Below are positions 22,277 through 30,150 of a DNA stretch of 30,239 nt, in pieces. The position numbers and the translations under genes were made by a program. Below the pieces are notes generated by a model that was not told the origin of the DNA, did not search any database, and saw only the letters and a list, made by a program, of their open reading frames with translations. This DNA comes from Kocuria sp. (GTDB lineage: Bacteria > Actinomycetota > Actinomycetes > Actinomycetales > Micrococcaceae): assembly GCF_030530945.1 (NCBI RefSeq), contig NZ_JAUMTZ010000001.1:1-30239 (forward strand), read 5' to 3'. Position 1 is the stretch's first letter, and each line of letters opens with the position of its first letter.

Positions 22277-23254
22277 ATGTCCGTCCAGCGTTTCCTGGTG
22301 ACCGATGAGATCCCCGAGCCCGGCGTGACGATGCTGAGAGAGGTGGGAGAGGTTGATGTCCGGCACGGCATGGATGCCACGGAGCTGCGGCACGCCGTGA
22401 CCAGCGGTGAGTACGACGTGGTGATCTCCCAGACGTCGGACCGCTTCGACGCCGACCTGCTGGCCCGGGCGCGGATCAGGGGGATTGCGAACTACGCCGT
22501 GGGCTACAACAACATCGACGTGGCCGCGGCCGCCGAGCACGGCATCGCAGTGGGCAACACCCCCGAGGTGCTCAACGACGCCACCGCCAACCTGGCCATG
22601 CTCCTGCTCCTGGGTGCGGGGAGGCGAGCCCACGAGGCCACCGAGTTCCTGCGCGGCGGAGAGTTCACGGGCCTGCGGCCGAAGCTGATGGTGGGGCAGG
22701 ACGTGTCCGGGGCAACCCTGGGAATCGCCGGGCTGGGGCGCATCGGGAAGGCGGTGGCCCGCCGGGCGCTGGCGTTCGGGATGACCGTGGTCTTCACGCA
22801 GCGCCCGCCCCGGGACCGGGAGGTCTCGGACGAGGAGCTCGGTGACCTGGGCGGAAAGGTCACCCAGGTGCCCTGGGACGAACTGGTGGAGACCAGCGAC
22901 TACATCTCGCTGCACGTGCCCCTCACGGAGGACACCCGGCACCTGGTCGACGCGGACACCCTGCGCCGCATGAAGTCCACGGCCGTGCTGGTGAACACTG
23001 CGCGCGGGCCGGTGGTGGACGAGAAGGCCCTGGTGCAGGCACTGAAGGACGGCGAGATCTTCGCGGCGGGTCTGGACGTCTTCGAGAACGAACCGGAGGT
23101 GGAGCCCGGCCTGCTGGAGCTGCCCAACGCGTTCCTGCTGCCGCACATCGGCTCCGCGGAGGAGGGCACCCGCTCCCGGATGGCCCGGATGACGGCGGAG
23201 AACGCCGTCGCCATGGCGCGGGGCGAGGAGCCGCCGCACCCGGTGCACCCCTAG
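22277..23254 (+). CDS. D-isomer-specific 2-hydroxyacid dehydrogenase (glyoxylate/hydroxypyruvate reductase-like)
   Basis: A 325-residue NAD(P)H oxidoreductase. The ATG at 22277 (MSVQRFLVTDEIPEPGVTML) follows GAGGAG. The nucleotide loop is GLGRIG (152-157), within ATLGIAGLGRIGKAVARRALAFGMTVVFTQR. The catalytic triad is Arg243 (NTARGPVVDEKALV), Glu272 (DVFENEPEVEPGL) and His290 (LPHIGSAEEGTR). The substrate loop NYAVGYNNIDV is the version seen in glyoxylate/hydroxypyruvate (GRHPR-type) reductases. Threonine-glutamine-arginine after the second strand, in place of an acidic residue, favours NADPH. It probably reduces glyoxylate or hydroxypyruvate to glycolate or D-glycerate. It stands alone between sodA and a degraded region, and no operon partner is seen. 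Confidence 0.92.
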   Translation: MSVQRFLVTDEIPEPGVTMLREVGEVDVRHGMDATELRHAVTSGEYDVVISQTSDRFDADLLARARIRGIANYAVGYNNIDVAAAAEHGIAVGNTPEVLNDATANLAMLLLLGAGRRAHEATEFLRGGEFTGLRPKLMVGQDVSGATLGIAGLGRIGKAVARRALAFGMTVVFTQRPPRDREVSDEELGDLGGKVTQVPWDELVETSDYISLHVPLTEDTRHLVDADTLRRMKSTAVLVNTARGPVVDEKALVQALKDGEIFAAGLDVFENEPEVEPGLLELPNAFLLPHIGSAEEGTRSRMARMTAENAVAMARGEEPPHPVHP

Positions 23255-23286
23255 CGCTGAGAACCTGATTCCACGATCATGCTCTC

Positions 23287-23756
23287 GTGAGCACACCATC
23301 GCGGGGCCCGGCGAATGATCGTCCGAGTAGCGAAACCCTGTGGGACGGATGGTTCGAGACCCAGTACGGCCAGATGTATATGTACTGGGGCTCGTGATCA
23401 TGGCTGGATTGCGAGGGGGCCGGGTCCGAGTACTGCTCAACTCCTCAGAACCTCCCGTTGGTGACGAGTGGGAGGACGTTGTGGAGCTCTCTCTGGTTGT
23501 CCCCGAGGGGGAGCAGTTCAGCATCCTGCCCTGGGGATGGGAAGAGGTCTTTACGTTTCCCCAACTCGTGCCAGCTGCATACCGGTTGCGGGTCAGCTTC
23601 CGTGACCGCGAGGCGGGGCACCAGGACGAGGTGAGCGGGGAGCACCTGCTGGAGTTCTGGCAGGCGCCCCTTGCGCCGGATGCGATTCTGCGTTCCACCA
23701 CGAGCGATGCTGCCTACTGGCACAGGGCGTGGGGTGTGCGGAGGGAGGAGCAGTAG
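23287..23756 (+). pseudogene. Broken gene of an uncharacterised actinobacterial family
   Basis: Two pieces of one protein lie in different frames. From the GTG at 23287 the first frame reads SETLWDGWFETQYGQMYMYWGS before a stop at 23395-23397. The second frame, open from about 23340 and probably homologous only from about 23391, continues LVIMAGLRGGRVRVLLNSSE...VGDEWEDVVELSL and ends with LLEFWQAPLAPDAILRSTTSDAAYWH at residues 104-129. From memory, an actinobacterial family of unknown function has both parts in one ~150-180-residue protein, joined by ~25-30 residues missing here. A deletion plus frameshift is the simplest reading. The second frame (23340-23756, 138 residues with a GTG start) may still be expressed, possibly from the ATG at 23400. 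Third codon positions are less GC-rich than in neighbouring genes, suggesting accessory DNA. Confidence 0.5.
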
Positions 23757-23996
23757 ATGAGGGGTAGCCGTGGGTCTGTGTATGTGTGGGTGCTGTTCGT
23801 TGTCGTCTCTGTCGTTGCCCTCGTCGTCGTGTATCTCCTGATGGGCAAGTCCTTCGGGGATGCGCTGATCCTGGCCGGAGTCGCAGTCGTGGGGGCCACT
23901 CTGGGGGTCTGCCTGCGTGAGGTCTTCCGCGGCAAGTCACGGCGGCGGACGCCGGAGGGGCGTCATGCTCAGCGGGATGCGGACTTGCACGACTGA
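23757..23996 (+). CDS. Small membrane protein of unknown function
   Basis: A 79-residue protein whose ATG directly follows the stop of the preceding frame (TAGATG), with GGAGGAG as ribosome site, so the two were probably one unit. Two hydrophobic segments are clear: VYVWVLFVVVSVVALVVVYLLMG (about residues 8-30) and LILAGVAVVGATLGVCL (about 37-53), followed by a basic hydrophilic tail (REVFRGKSRRRTPEGRHAQRD). Codon use is less GC-biased than in the chromosomal neighbours, as in the broken gene before it. I do not recognise it. Small two-helix proteins downstream of an accessory gene can be partners or immunity-like proteins, but nothing here proves it. Confidence 0.6.
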   Translation: MRGSRGSVYVWVLFVVVSVVALVVVYLLMGKSFGDALILAGVAVVGATLGVCLREVFRGKSRRRTPEGRHAQRDADLHD

Positions 23997-24047
23997 CTCT
24001 TCGCCCTGTGGTGGGGCCCGCGGTCTGCGGGAAGCGAGGGTCAGCCC

Positions 24048-25229
24048 TCAGTGCCGGTGGCGCAGGGCAGTGACCACCTCCGCGGTGGCGGCCACGGCGG
24101 CGTCGACGTCCTGCGCGGTGGTGTCCCTCCCCAGGCTGTAGCGCACTGCGGCGCTCGCGAGCTCCGGTGCCAGGCCCAGCGCTGTGAGCACGTGGGACGG
24201 TTCCGTGGATCCGGCGGAGCACGCCGAGCCCGAGGACACCATGATCCCGCGGTTCTCCAGGTCCACCAGCACCGTCTCGCCGTTGACACCGGGGAAGCAG
24301 AAGCTCGCGTTCGTGGCCAGGCGTGCGCCTCCTGCTGATGGGTCGGGGCCGGTGAGCAGGGCGCCGGGGACGCTCCCCAGGACGCCCGCGATCAGCCGGT
24401 CCCGCAGCTCGGTGCACCGCCGCGCGTGCTTCTCGCGCTCCGCCTCCGCCTGCTCCAGGGCCACGGCGAACCCCACTGCCCCGGCCACCGTGGAGGTCCC
24501 CGGACGCCGTCCGCGCTCGTGGCCTCCGCCGCTGAGCAGGGGCCTCAGCGGGGTTCCCCGTCGCAGCCAGAGCACCCCGATGCCCGGGGGCGTGCCGATC
24601 TTGTGGCCGGCCAGCGTCAGTGCGCTCACACCCAGGGAACGGACGTCCAGGGGCAGCGTGCCCGCGGCCTGGACGGCGTCCGTGTGCAGGGGGACGTCCC
24701 GCTTCGCCGCGATCTCGGCGAGGGTCGCGACGTCCTGCACCGTGCCGATCTCGTTGTTGGCGAGCATCACGGAGGCCACGGCCACCCCGCTGCCCGCGGT
24801 GGCATCGCCCACGAGCGCGGACCGGAAGGCGTCCGGGGTGACCGCGCCACACGTGTCCACGGCCGCGCACCGCACGGCAAAGCCCTCGTGCCGGGCGAGG
24901 TCCGCCGCCGACTCCAGGACGGCGTGGTGCTCGACCGCACTCGTGACCAGGCTCGTCCGGGCGGGGTGGCGCTCACGGCGGGCCAGAGCGATTCCCTTGA
25001 CCGCGAGGTTGTCCCCCTCGGTGCCGCCGGACGTGAAGACCACCTCCCCGGGACGGGCGTGGAGCACCGCCGCCACGCGCTCCCGGGCCTCCTCGAGGGC
25101 GCGGGCGGCGCGGCGGCCCCGCTCGTGGTGGCTGGACGCGTTGCCGTACTCGGCGGTCAGCCACGGCCACATGGCCTCCAGCACATCTCGGCGGGGAGCT
25201 GTGGTGGCGGCGTGGTCGAGGTAGATCAC
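24048..25229 (-). CDS. Cysteine desulfurase (NifS/IscS-like) of the NAD operon
   Basis: A 393-residue pyridoxal-phosphate enzyme that takes sulfur from cysteine for iron-sulfur cluster assembly. I prefer the GTG at 25229 (reading MIYLDHAATTAPRRDV, the usual start) because GAAAGG lies seven bases upstream; the in-frame ATG at 25244 has no purine-rich site. His101 (SAVEHHAVL) and Asp184 (LHTDAVQAAG) contact the cofactor, Lys210 (TLAGHKIGTPPGIG) binds it, and Cys337 (VSSGSACSAGSTEPSHVL) carries the persulfide. It is the last gene of nrtR-nadA-nadB-nadC, about 98 bases after nadC. In this context the likely job is maturation of the [4Fe-4S] cluster of NadA. That role follows from context and known associations, not from residues. 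Confidence 0.92.
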   Translation of the reverse strand: MIYLDHAATTAPRRDVLEAMWPWLTAEYGNASSHHERGRRAARALEEARERVAAVLHARPGEVVFTSGGTEGDNLAVKGIALARRERHPARTSLVTSAVEHHAVLESAADLARHEGFAVRCAAVDTCGAVTPDAFRSALVGDATAGSGVAVASVMLANNEIGTVQDVATLAEIAAKRDVPLHTDAVQAAGTLPLDVRSLGVSALTLAGHKIGTPPGIGVLWLRRGTPLRPLLSGGGHERGRRPGTSTVAGAVGFAVALEQAEAEREKHARRCTELRDRLIAGVLGSVPGALLTGPDPSAGGARLATNASFCFPGVNGETVLVDLENRGIMVSSGSACSAGSTEPSHVLTALGLAPELASAAVRYSLGRDTTAQDVDAAVAATAEVVTALRHRH

Positions 25230-25327
25230 GGGATGACCTTTCATGGGAGGAGTGGCAACCGCGAGGGGCGGACGGATGCGGTGCGCACCAGGGTCCCGCG
25301 CTGCTGCTGAGTCGGGTGAGGTCTCCG

Positions 25328-26227
25328 CTAGCCCACGGCGATGTCCAGACCCAGGTCCAGGGCCTGGACGGAGTGGGTCAGGGCCCCCACGGAGATCACG
25401 TCCACTCCGGTGGCGGCCACCTGCCCGATGGTCTCCAGGGTGATGCCCCCGGAGGCCTCCACGGCGGCGCGGCCGTCGACCACGGCCACGCCGCTCACCA
25501 GGTCCGCCGGGGTGAAGTTGTCCAGCAGCACCACGTCCGCCCCGCCTGCCAGGACGTCCTCGATCTGGTCCAGCCGGTCCACCTCCACCACCATGCATGC
25601 CGTGTGAGGCATTTTTCGTCGGAGCTCGCGCAGCGCGCGGGGCAGGGATGCGCCGCCCGCCGCGAGGACGGCCAGGTGGTTGTCCTTGAGCATCACGGCG
25701 TCCGAGAGACCGAAGCGGTGGTTGTGCCCGCCCCCGCACGTCACGGCGTGCTTCTCGAGCGCGCGCAGCCCGGGGGTGGTCTTGCGGGTGTCGCACACCC
25801 GGGTGCGGGTGATGGTTCCCGCGGGGAGCTTGTTCGCGCGCTCCACCTCCGTGACCTTCTCCTCCACGGCGGCCACGTAGCGGGCGGTGGTCGTGGCGAT
25901 CCCGGACATGCGCTGCACGAGGTTCAGCACCGTGCGCTCGGCGGTCAGCAGGGGCCGTGCCGGGCCGCTCACCGTGGCCACCGCGGTGCCGGGCTGCAGC
26001 CGGTCGCCGTCCGCCACGTGCAGCTCCACCTCCAGTCGGGGGTCTGCGAGGGGGAATCCCACCCTGACCACCTCTGCCCCGGCGAACACCCCGGCCTCCC
26101 GGGAGACCACCGTGGCGGTGGCGTGGGCGTCCTCCGGAATCACGAGGTCGGAGGTGAGGTCACCCCACGGGGCGTCCTCTGCGAGTCCGGCGCGGATCAC
26201 GGCTTCAACGGCTGAGCGGTGCAGCAT
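25328..26227 (-). CDS. nadC: Nicotinate-nucleotide pyrophosphorylase (quinolinate phosphoribosyltransferase)
   Basis: A 299-residue enzyme that makes nicotinate mononucleotide from quinolinate and PRPP, the third step of de novo NAD synthesis. The ATG at 26227 follows AAAGGACA and overlaps the end of nadB by 23 bases. Signatures include EDAPWGDLTSDLVI (17-30), TAERTVLNLVQRMSGIATTTARYV (95-118), DTRKTTPGLRALEKHAVTCGGGHNHRFGLSDAVMLKDNH (146-184) and the C-terminal phosphate-site strands VVLLDNFTPAD, VEASGGITLETI and TGVDVISVGALTHSV. Between ARYV and DTRK the spacing is about 10 residues longer than usual (EEKVTEVERANKLPAGTITRTRVC), a charged insertion near the substrate strand. It should act as a soluble dimer or hexamer. 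Confidence 0.95.
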   Translation of the reverse strand: MLHRSAVEAVIRAGLAEDAPWGDLTSDLVIPEDAHATATVVSREAGVFAGAEVVRVGFPLADPRLEVELHVADGDRLQPGTAVATVSGPARPLLTAERTVLNLVQRMSGIATTTARYVAAVEEKVTEVERANKLPAGTITRTRVCDTRKTTPGLRALEKHAVTCGGGHNHRFGLSDAVMLKDNHLAVLAAGGASLPRALRELRRKMPHTACMVVEVDRLDQIEDVLAGGADVVLLDNFTPADLVSGVAVVDGRAAVEASGGITLETIGQVAATGVDVISVGALTHSVQALDLGLDIAVG

Positions 26228-28061
26228 GCGCTGTCCTTTCGTGGGTGTCGCGGTCGGTGGGCCGAGGATCTGCGGCCGCCACTGAGGAGTCCGCACGATG
26301 GTGCGCGCCCCGTGACTCCGTGCGCAACCGTGCCGCACGGACCAGCTCACGGGCCACGAGCAGCAGGTTCCGGTCCTCGTGCGCGGCCAGGGTGGCGGCG
26401 TCCCCGGCATCGGCTCTCCGGGGCTCGGCGGGCGACGCCGCCGCGAGCCACCTCTCCACCGCTCGTTCCGTCTCCGCGAGGCCGGCGCCGGTGCGGACCA
26501 CTCCCGCCCCTCGCCACATGGCGTCCTGCAGGGCGGCCCGGGTGAACGGGCTAGCGCCCTCATCGGGGAGAACGGTGTCCGGGTGGCCCATCGGGGAGGT
26601 CATATCGAGTGATCCCCGTGCGTTCGGGCCATCACCCGACGTCTTCGAGGCCGCGTCGGTGACATATGCGGACGACGTGACGGTGTGAACGGTGGCATCG
26701 GCGGGCTCCGTGGCCGCGCCGCGGCCCAGTGCGGAGCCCCGGCGGGCGACGAGGCGCCCGACGCGCTCGCCGAACACCACCGCCTCCAGCAGCGAGTTGG
26801 AGGCCAGCCGGTTGGCGCCGTGCAGGCCCGTGGCGGCGCACTCGCCCGCGGCCCACAGGCCGGGGACCCCGGTGCGACCGCGCTCGTCCGTGGCAATGCC
26901 GCCCATCATGTAGTGCGCGGCCGGGCTCACGGGCACCTGCTCCCGGGACCAGTCGATGCCGCGCGCCGCCAGTGCCCGGTGGATCGTGGGGAAGCGGCTG
27001 GCCAGGACCTCCGCGCGGTCCGTGCCCTCCGGCACGAGAACGGTGGAGCAGTCCAGGAAGACGTCGGCCTCCGTGGCGAGGCGCTCCGCCGCAATCGCGC
27101 GGGCCACGACGTCCCGGGGGGCGAGCTCGGCCCGTGGATCCACGGCGAGCATGAAGCGTTCACCGCGGTGGTTGCGCAGCACGGCTCCCTCGCCGCGCAC
27201 GGCCTCCGAGATCAGGAAGGACCCCGGGGCGGCCAGCGCCGTGGGGTGGAACTGCACGAACTCCAGCCCGCGCACCGCCGCACCGGCCCGCAGGGCCAGG
27301 GCGATGCCGTCCCCGGTGGCCACTGCCGGGTTCGTGGTGAACGGGTACAGCTGCCCGGCGCCGCCGGTTGCGAGCACCACGTGCTCGGCCTCCAGGGTGC
27401 GTTCCGGACCGAGGAGACCGCCCGCCTCGACCGCCCGGACGGTCACGCCGGTCACCGCACCGGAGGTCAGCTTCAGCTCTGTGACCAGTGTGTATTCCAG
27501 GACGGCCATGCCTTCGCGGGCGGCAGTGGCGCGTGCGACCTCCGCGAGCGCCGTCTGCATCGCGTGGCCGGTGGCGTCCCCTCCGGCGTGCAGGATCCGT
27601 GGCACGCTGTGCGCACCCTCGAGCCCCTGGACCCACGGCGAGTCGGGGCCGGCAACGCGGTCGAAGCGGACGCCCCGACCGGTCAGGGCGGTGACGGCCG
27701 CGGGGGAGTCCACCACCACGCCCCGCACCACCTCGGCGTCGCAGCATCCCGCCCCGGCGGAGAGCGTGTCCCGCACGTGCAGCTCGGGGCTGTCGAGGAG
27801 CTGGCCGCCGGGCAGGTCGCGCGTCATGGCCGCGATCCCACCCTGGGCGAGGTCCGTGGCGGTGTCCGTCAGCGCGGCCTTGCTCACCACGGTGACCCGG
27901 GCGCCGTCGGCGGAGGCGCGCAGCGCGGCGGTGAGTCCCGCGGCGCCGGAACCCACGACGACCACGCGCGGTGCGGCGTCGTCCCCCGGGGCGGCGTCCG
28001 CCGGAGCGTGGCGGTCTGGCACACCCGGGGTGCTCCGGGCGGCGCCCGCCGGGTCACGCAC
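26205..28061 (-). CDS. nadB: L-aspartate oxidase
   Basis: A 618-residue FAD enzyme that oxidises aspartate to iminoaspartate, which NadA uses. The start is uncertain: I give the GTG at 28061, overlapping the nadA stop by eight bases; GTG at 28022 and ATG at 28112 are alternatives. The FAD loop is VVVVGSGAAGL (33-43 region). Then come ATDLAQGGIAAM, HSVPRILHAGGDATG, VLATGGAGQLYPFTTNP, LEFVQFHPTAL, HYMMGGIATDERGRTGVPGLWAAGECA and TGLHGANRLASNSLLEAVVFG, all typical of NadB. The protein is longer than the usual ~540 residues because of a linker (about HTVTSSAYVTDAASKTSGDG) before the C-terminal helical domain, and a disordered tail rich in Arg, Asp and His. That tail overlaps nadC. Confidence 0.94.
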   Translation of the reverse strand: MRDPAGAARSTPGVPDRHAPADAAPGDDAAPRVVVVGSGAAGLTAALRASADGARVTVVSKAALTDTATDLAQGGIAAMTRDLPGGQLLDSPELHVRDTLSAGAGCCDAEVVRGVVVDSPAAVTALTGRGVRFDRVAGPDSPWVQGLEGAHSVPRILHAGGDATGHAMQTALAEVARATAAREGMAVLEYTLVTELKLTSGAVTGVTVRAVEAGGLLGPERTLEAEHVVLATGGAGQLYPFTTNPAVATGDGIALALRAGAAVRGLEFVQFHPTALAAPGSFLISEAVRGEGAVLRNHRGERFMLAVDPRAELAPRDVVARAIAAERLATEADVFLDCSTVLVPEGTDRAEVLASRFPTIHRALAARGIDWSREQVPVSPAAHYMMGGIATDERGRTGVPGLWAAGECAATGLHGANRLASNSLLEAVVFGERVGRLVARRGSALGRGAATEPADATVHTVTSSAYVTDAASKTSGDGPNARGSLDMTSPMGHPDTVLPDEGASPFTRAALQDAMWRGAGVVRTGAGLAETERAVERWLAAASPAEPRRADAGDAATLAAHEDRNLLLVARELVRAARLRTESRGAHHRADSSVAAADPRPTDRDTHERTAHAAPLSR

Positions 28062-29379
28062 GCGGCACCGCGGCGAGCATGCGTTCCAGTGCGACCGAGG
28101 CGTCCTGCGCAACGTCCCGGGAGACCGTGACCTGGTTGACCACCCGTCCCGCCACGAGCTCCTCCAGGACCCACGCGAGGTAGCCGGGGTGGATTCGGTA
28201 CATGGTGGAGCACGGGCAGATCACGGGGTCCAGGCAGAAGATGGTGTGCTCCGGGTGCTCGGCGGCCAGCCGGTTGACCATGTTGATCTCCGTGCCGATC
28301 GCGAAGGTCTGTCCGGGCTCAGCCGCGGCCACGGCCCTGCGGATGTGGTCCGTGGAGCCTGCGGAGTCCGCGGCGTCCACGACCTCCATGGGGCACTCGG
28401 GGTGCACGACCACGGTGCAGCCCGGGTGCTCCGCGCGTGCCCGCTCGATCTGTGCCACGGTGAAGCGGCGGTGCACGGAGCAGAAGCCGTGCCACAGGAT
28501 CACGCGGGAGTCCCGCAGTCGGTCTGGGGAGTTCCCGCCCAGCTGGCGGCGCGGGTCCCACAGGGGCATCCGTTCCAGGGGGACGCCCATGGCCTTGGCG
28601 GTGTTGCGCCCCAGGTGCTGGTCCGGGAAGAACAGCACCCGCTGGCCGCGGGTGAACGCCCACTCGAGGACCGTGGCCGCGTTCGAGGACGTGCACACGA
28701 TGCCCCCGTGGCGCCCGCAGAACGCCTTGAGCGCGGCGGAGGAGTTCATGTAGGTGACCGGCACCACCGAGGCCAGCGGCTCGCCGTCCTCCCCGGTGAG
28801 CACCGTGCCGTCCTCGGCCGTGGCATGGGGGCCCAGCACGTCCACGAGCTCCGCCCAGCACTCCGCCACGGAGTCCTCGTCCGCCATGTCCGCCATGGAG
28901 CAGCCCGCGGCGGGGTTCGGCAGGATCACGGCCTGCTCGCTGGTGGAGAGGATGTCCGCGGTCTCGGCCATGAAGTGCACGCCGCAGAACACGATGGCCT
29001 CCGCCTCCGGGTGGGCCTTCGCCTGCTGCGCCAGCTGGAACGAGTCCCCGATGAAGTCCGCGTGGGCCACGACCTCGTCCCGCTGGTAGAAGTGGCCCAT
29101 GACCACCACTCGCTCGCCCAGGGTGTCCTTGGCGGCGCGGATCATGGCGTCCAGCTCCTCGGCGGTGGCGTCCCGGTACCGCTGCGGGATGGCGGGCTGC
29201 GCCGGGGAGCCCGGGGGAACGGCGTCGTCCTGGGACGCCCCGGGGCCGTAGCCCTCGGTGAGCGGGGCCGGGAAGTCCCACGGCTGCTCGGCGAGCGCGG
29301 CGCTGCACGAGCCCGGGGACGACGCCGCGGCGTCGGGCCGGGAGGCCAGCAGGGTGAGGCGGGTGGGGACGGAGGTCAT
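28054..29379 (-). CDS. nadA: Quinolinate synthase
   Basis: A 441-residue [4Fe-4S] enzyme that condenses iminoaspartate with dihydroxyacetone phosphate to give quinolinate. The ATG at 29379 follows AGGAGA and overlaps the nrtR stop by four bases (ATGA). The first ~70 residues are a poorly conserved leader. Cluster ligands are Cys132 (VFCGVHFMAETADIL), Cys229 (GGIVCTSSNAATVLEWA) and one of the C-terminal cysteines Cys388/Cys390 (DPVICPCSTMYRI). Substrate motifs GHFYQRDEVVAHADFIGDSFQLAQQA, VTYMNSSAALKAF and HPECPMEVVDAAD are also present. Length and cysteine arrangement match the long actinobacterial form. The desulfurase at the operon end probably supports its cluster. Confidence 0.96.
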   Translation of the reverse strand: MTSVPTRLTLLASRPDAAASSPGSCSAALAEQPWDFPAPLTEGYGPGASQDDAVPPGSPAQPAIPQRYRDATAEELDAMIRAAKDTLGERVVVMGHFYQRDEVVAHADFIGDSFQLAQQAKAHPEAEAIVFCGVHFMAETADILSTSEQAVILPNPAAGCSMADMADEDSVAECWAELVDVLGPHATAEDGTVLTGEDGEPLASVVPVTYMNSSAALKAFCGRHGGIVCTSSNAATVLEWAFTRGQRVLFFPDQHLGRNTAKAMGVPLERMPLWDPRRQLGGNSPDRLRDSRVILWHGFCSVHRRFTVAQIERARAEHPGCTVVVHPECPMEVVDAADSAGSTDHIRRAVAAAEPGQTFAIGTEINMVNRLAAEHPEHTIFCLDPVICPCSTMYRIHPGYLAWVLEELVAGRVVNQVTVSRDVAQDASVALERMLAAVPRA

Positions 29380-30086
29380 GGGGTCTCCTGGTGCGGGTGG
29401 ATCGGGTCGGATCGGAACAGGGCGGGGGTGTCCTCGGCCGCGAAGCGGTAGAGGGCCGGCGGCCGGTGCGGGGTACCGGGAACACGCTCACCGGTGTCCT
29501 GCAGCCGGCCCGAGCGCAGCACGTGACGGCGGAAGTTGGGGGCGTCCAGTGCGTGCCCCAGGATGGCCTCGTGCACCTCGCGCAGCTGCGCGACGGTGAA
29601 CACGGGCGGCAGGAAGGACCGGGCGACCGTGGGGTCCGCGATCCGGTCGCGCAGCCGGTCCAGGGCGTGCGCCACGATGCGCGAGTGGTCGAAGGCCAGC
29701 GCGGGCAGAGCGGTGGCCCGCAGCCAGGCGACGTTGAGGTCCTCCTCCCCGGCGGCGGCGGCGTCCTCCGCGGGCAGGGCCACCCAGTAGACCACGGTGA
29801 CCACGCGCTCGTCGGACCCCTCGGAGCGGTCCAGACCCCCGAACGTGGCGAGCTGCTCCAGGTGCGCGGTGCCCAGTCCCACGGTGAGCCGCAGGTACCA
29901 GGCGGCGGCGTCCTCCAGGTCGCGGTCCTCCTGGAGGGGCCCGCCGGGCAGGGCCCACACGTGGCGGTACGGCTCCCGGACGCGGCGCACCAGGGGCAGC
30001 CACAGCTCGTGGCGCCCGCCGGGGCCCGTGGGACGGACGGTGAAGATCACGGTGGACACGGCGAGGCTCGTGCGCGAGGAACCCAT
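29376..30086 (-). CDS. nrtR: NrtR-type Nudix-domain regulator of NAD synthesis
   Basis: A 236-residue repressor with an N-terminal Nudix-like domain (about 8-150) and a C-terminal winged helix (about 160-215: FTVAQLREVHEAILGHALDAPNFRRHVLRSGRLQDTGE...PALYRF), the standard NrtR layout. The ATG at 30086 follows GAAGGGAG. The Nudix box starts GGPLQEDRDLEDAAAW, but the R-E-x-x-E-E metal site is replaced by WYLRLT (63-68), so it should sense ADP-ribose or a related nucleotide without hydrolysing it, as in known NrtR proteins. It is the first gene of the NAD operon, its stop overlapping nadA, and probably controls that operon and itself through an upstream palindrome. Confidence 0.9.
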   Translation of the reverse strand: MGSSRTSLAVSTVIFTVRPTGPGGRHELWLPLVRRVREPYRHVWALPGGPLQEDRDLEDAAAWYLRLTVGLGTAHLEQLATFGGLDRSEGSDERVVTVVYWVALPAEDAAAAGEEDLNVAWLRATALPALAFDHSRIVAHALDRLRDRIADPTVARSFLPPVFTVAQLREVHEAILGHALDAPNFRRHVLRSGRLQDTGERVPGTPHRPPALYRFAAEDTPALFRSDPIHPHQETP

Positions 30087-30127
30087 GGCGCGCTCCCTTC
30101 GCCGCCCGGGGGCGGAGCCGTCAACCG

Positions 30128-30150
30128 GTAAATGTCACCATGACTCTAAC
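30128..30150 (-). promoter_or_regulatory. Candidate NrtR operator upstream of the NAD operon
   Basis: An interrupted palindrome, GTCA-CCA-TGAC (30134-30144) flanked by GTAAAT and TCTAAC, has seven of ten pairs matching. TAGAGT on the minus strand (30143-30148) could be the -10, placing the palindrome over the transcription start. No clear -35 is seen. Assignment to NrtR rests on position and shape. Confidence 0.35.

Noticed and set aside
23340..23756. Intact 138-residue hypothetical gene with GTG start
   Set aside because: Its first ~17 residues are an out-of-frame reading of the segment that encodes WFETQYGQMYMYWGS in the neighbouring frame, so it is more likely the rear part of a broken gene.
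24017..24031. Terminator of the NAD operon (CCCGC-GGTCT-GCGGG)
   Set aside because: Only five base pairs in a GC-rich background; too weak to list as a feature.
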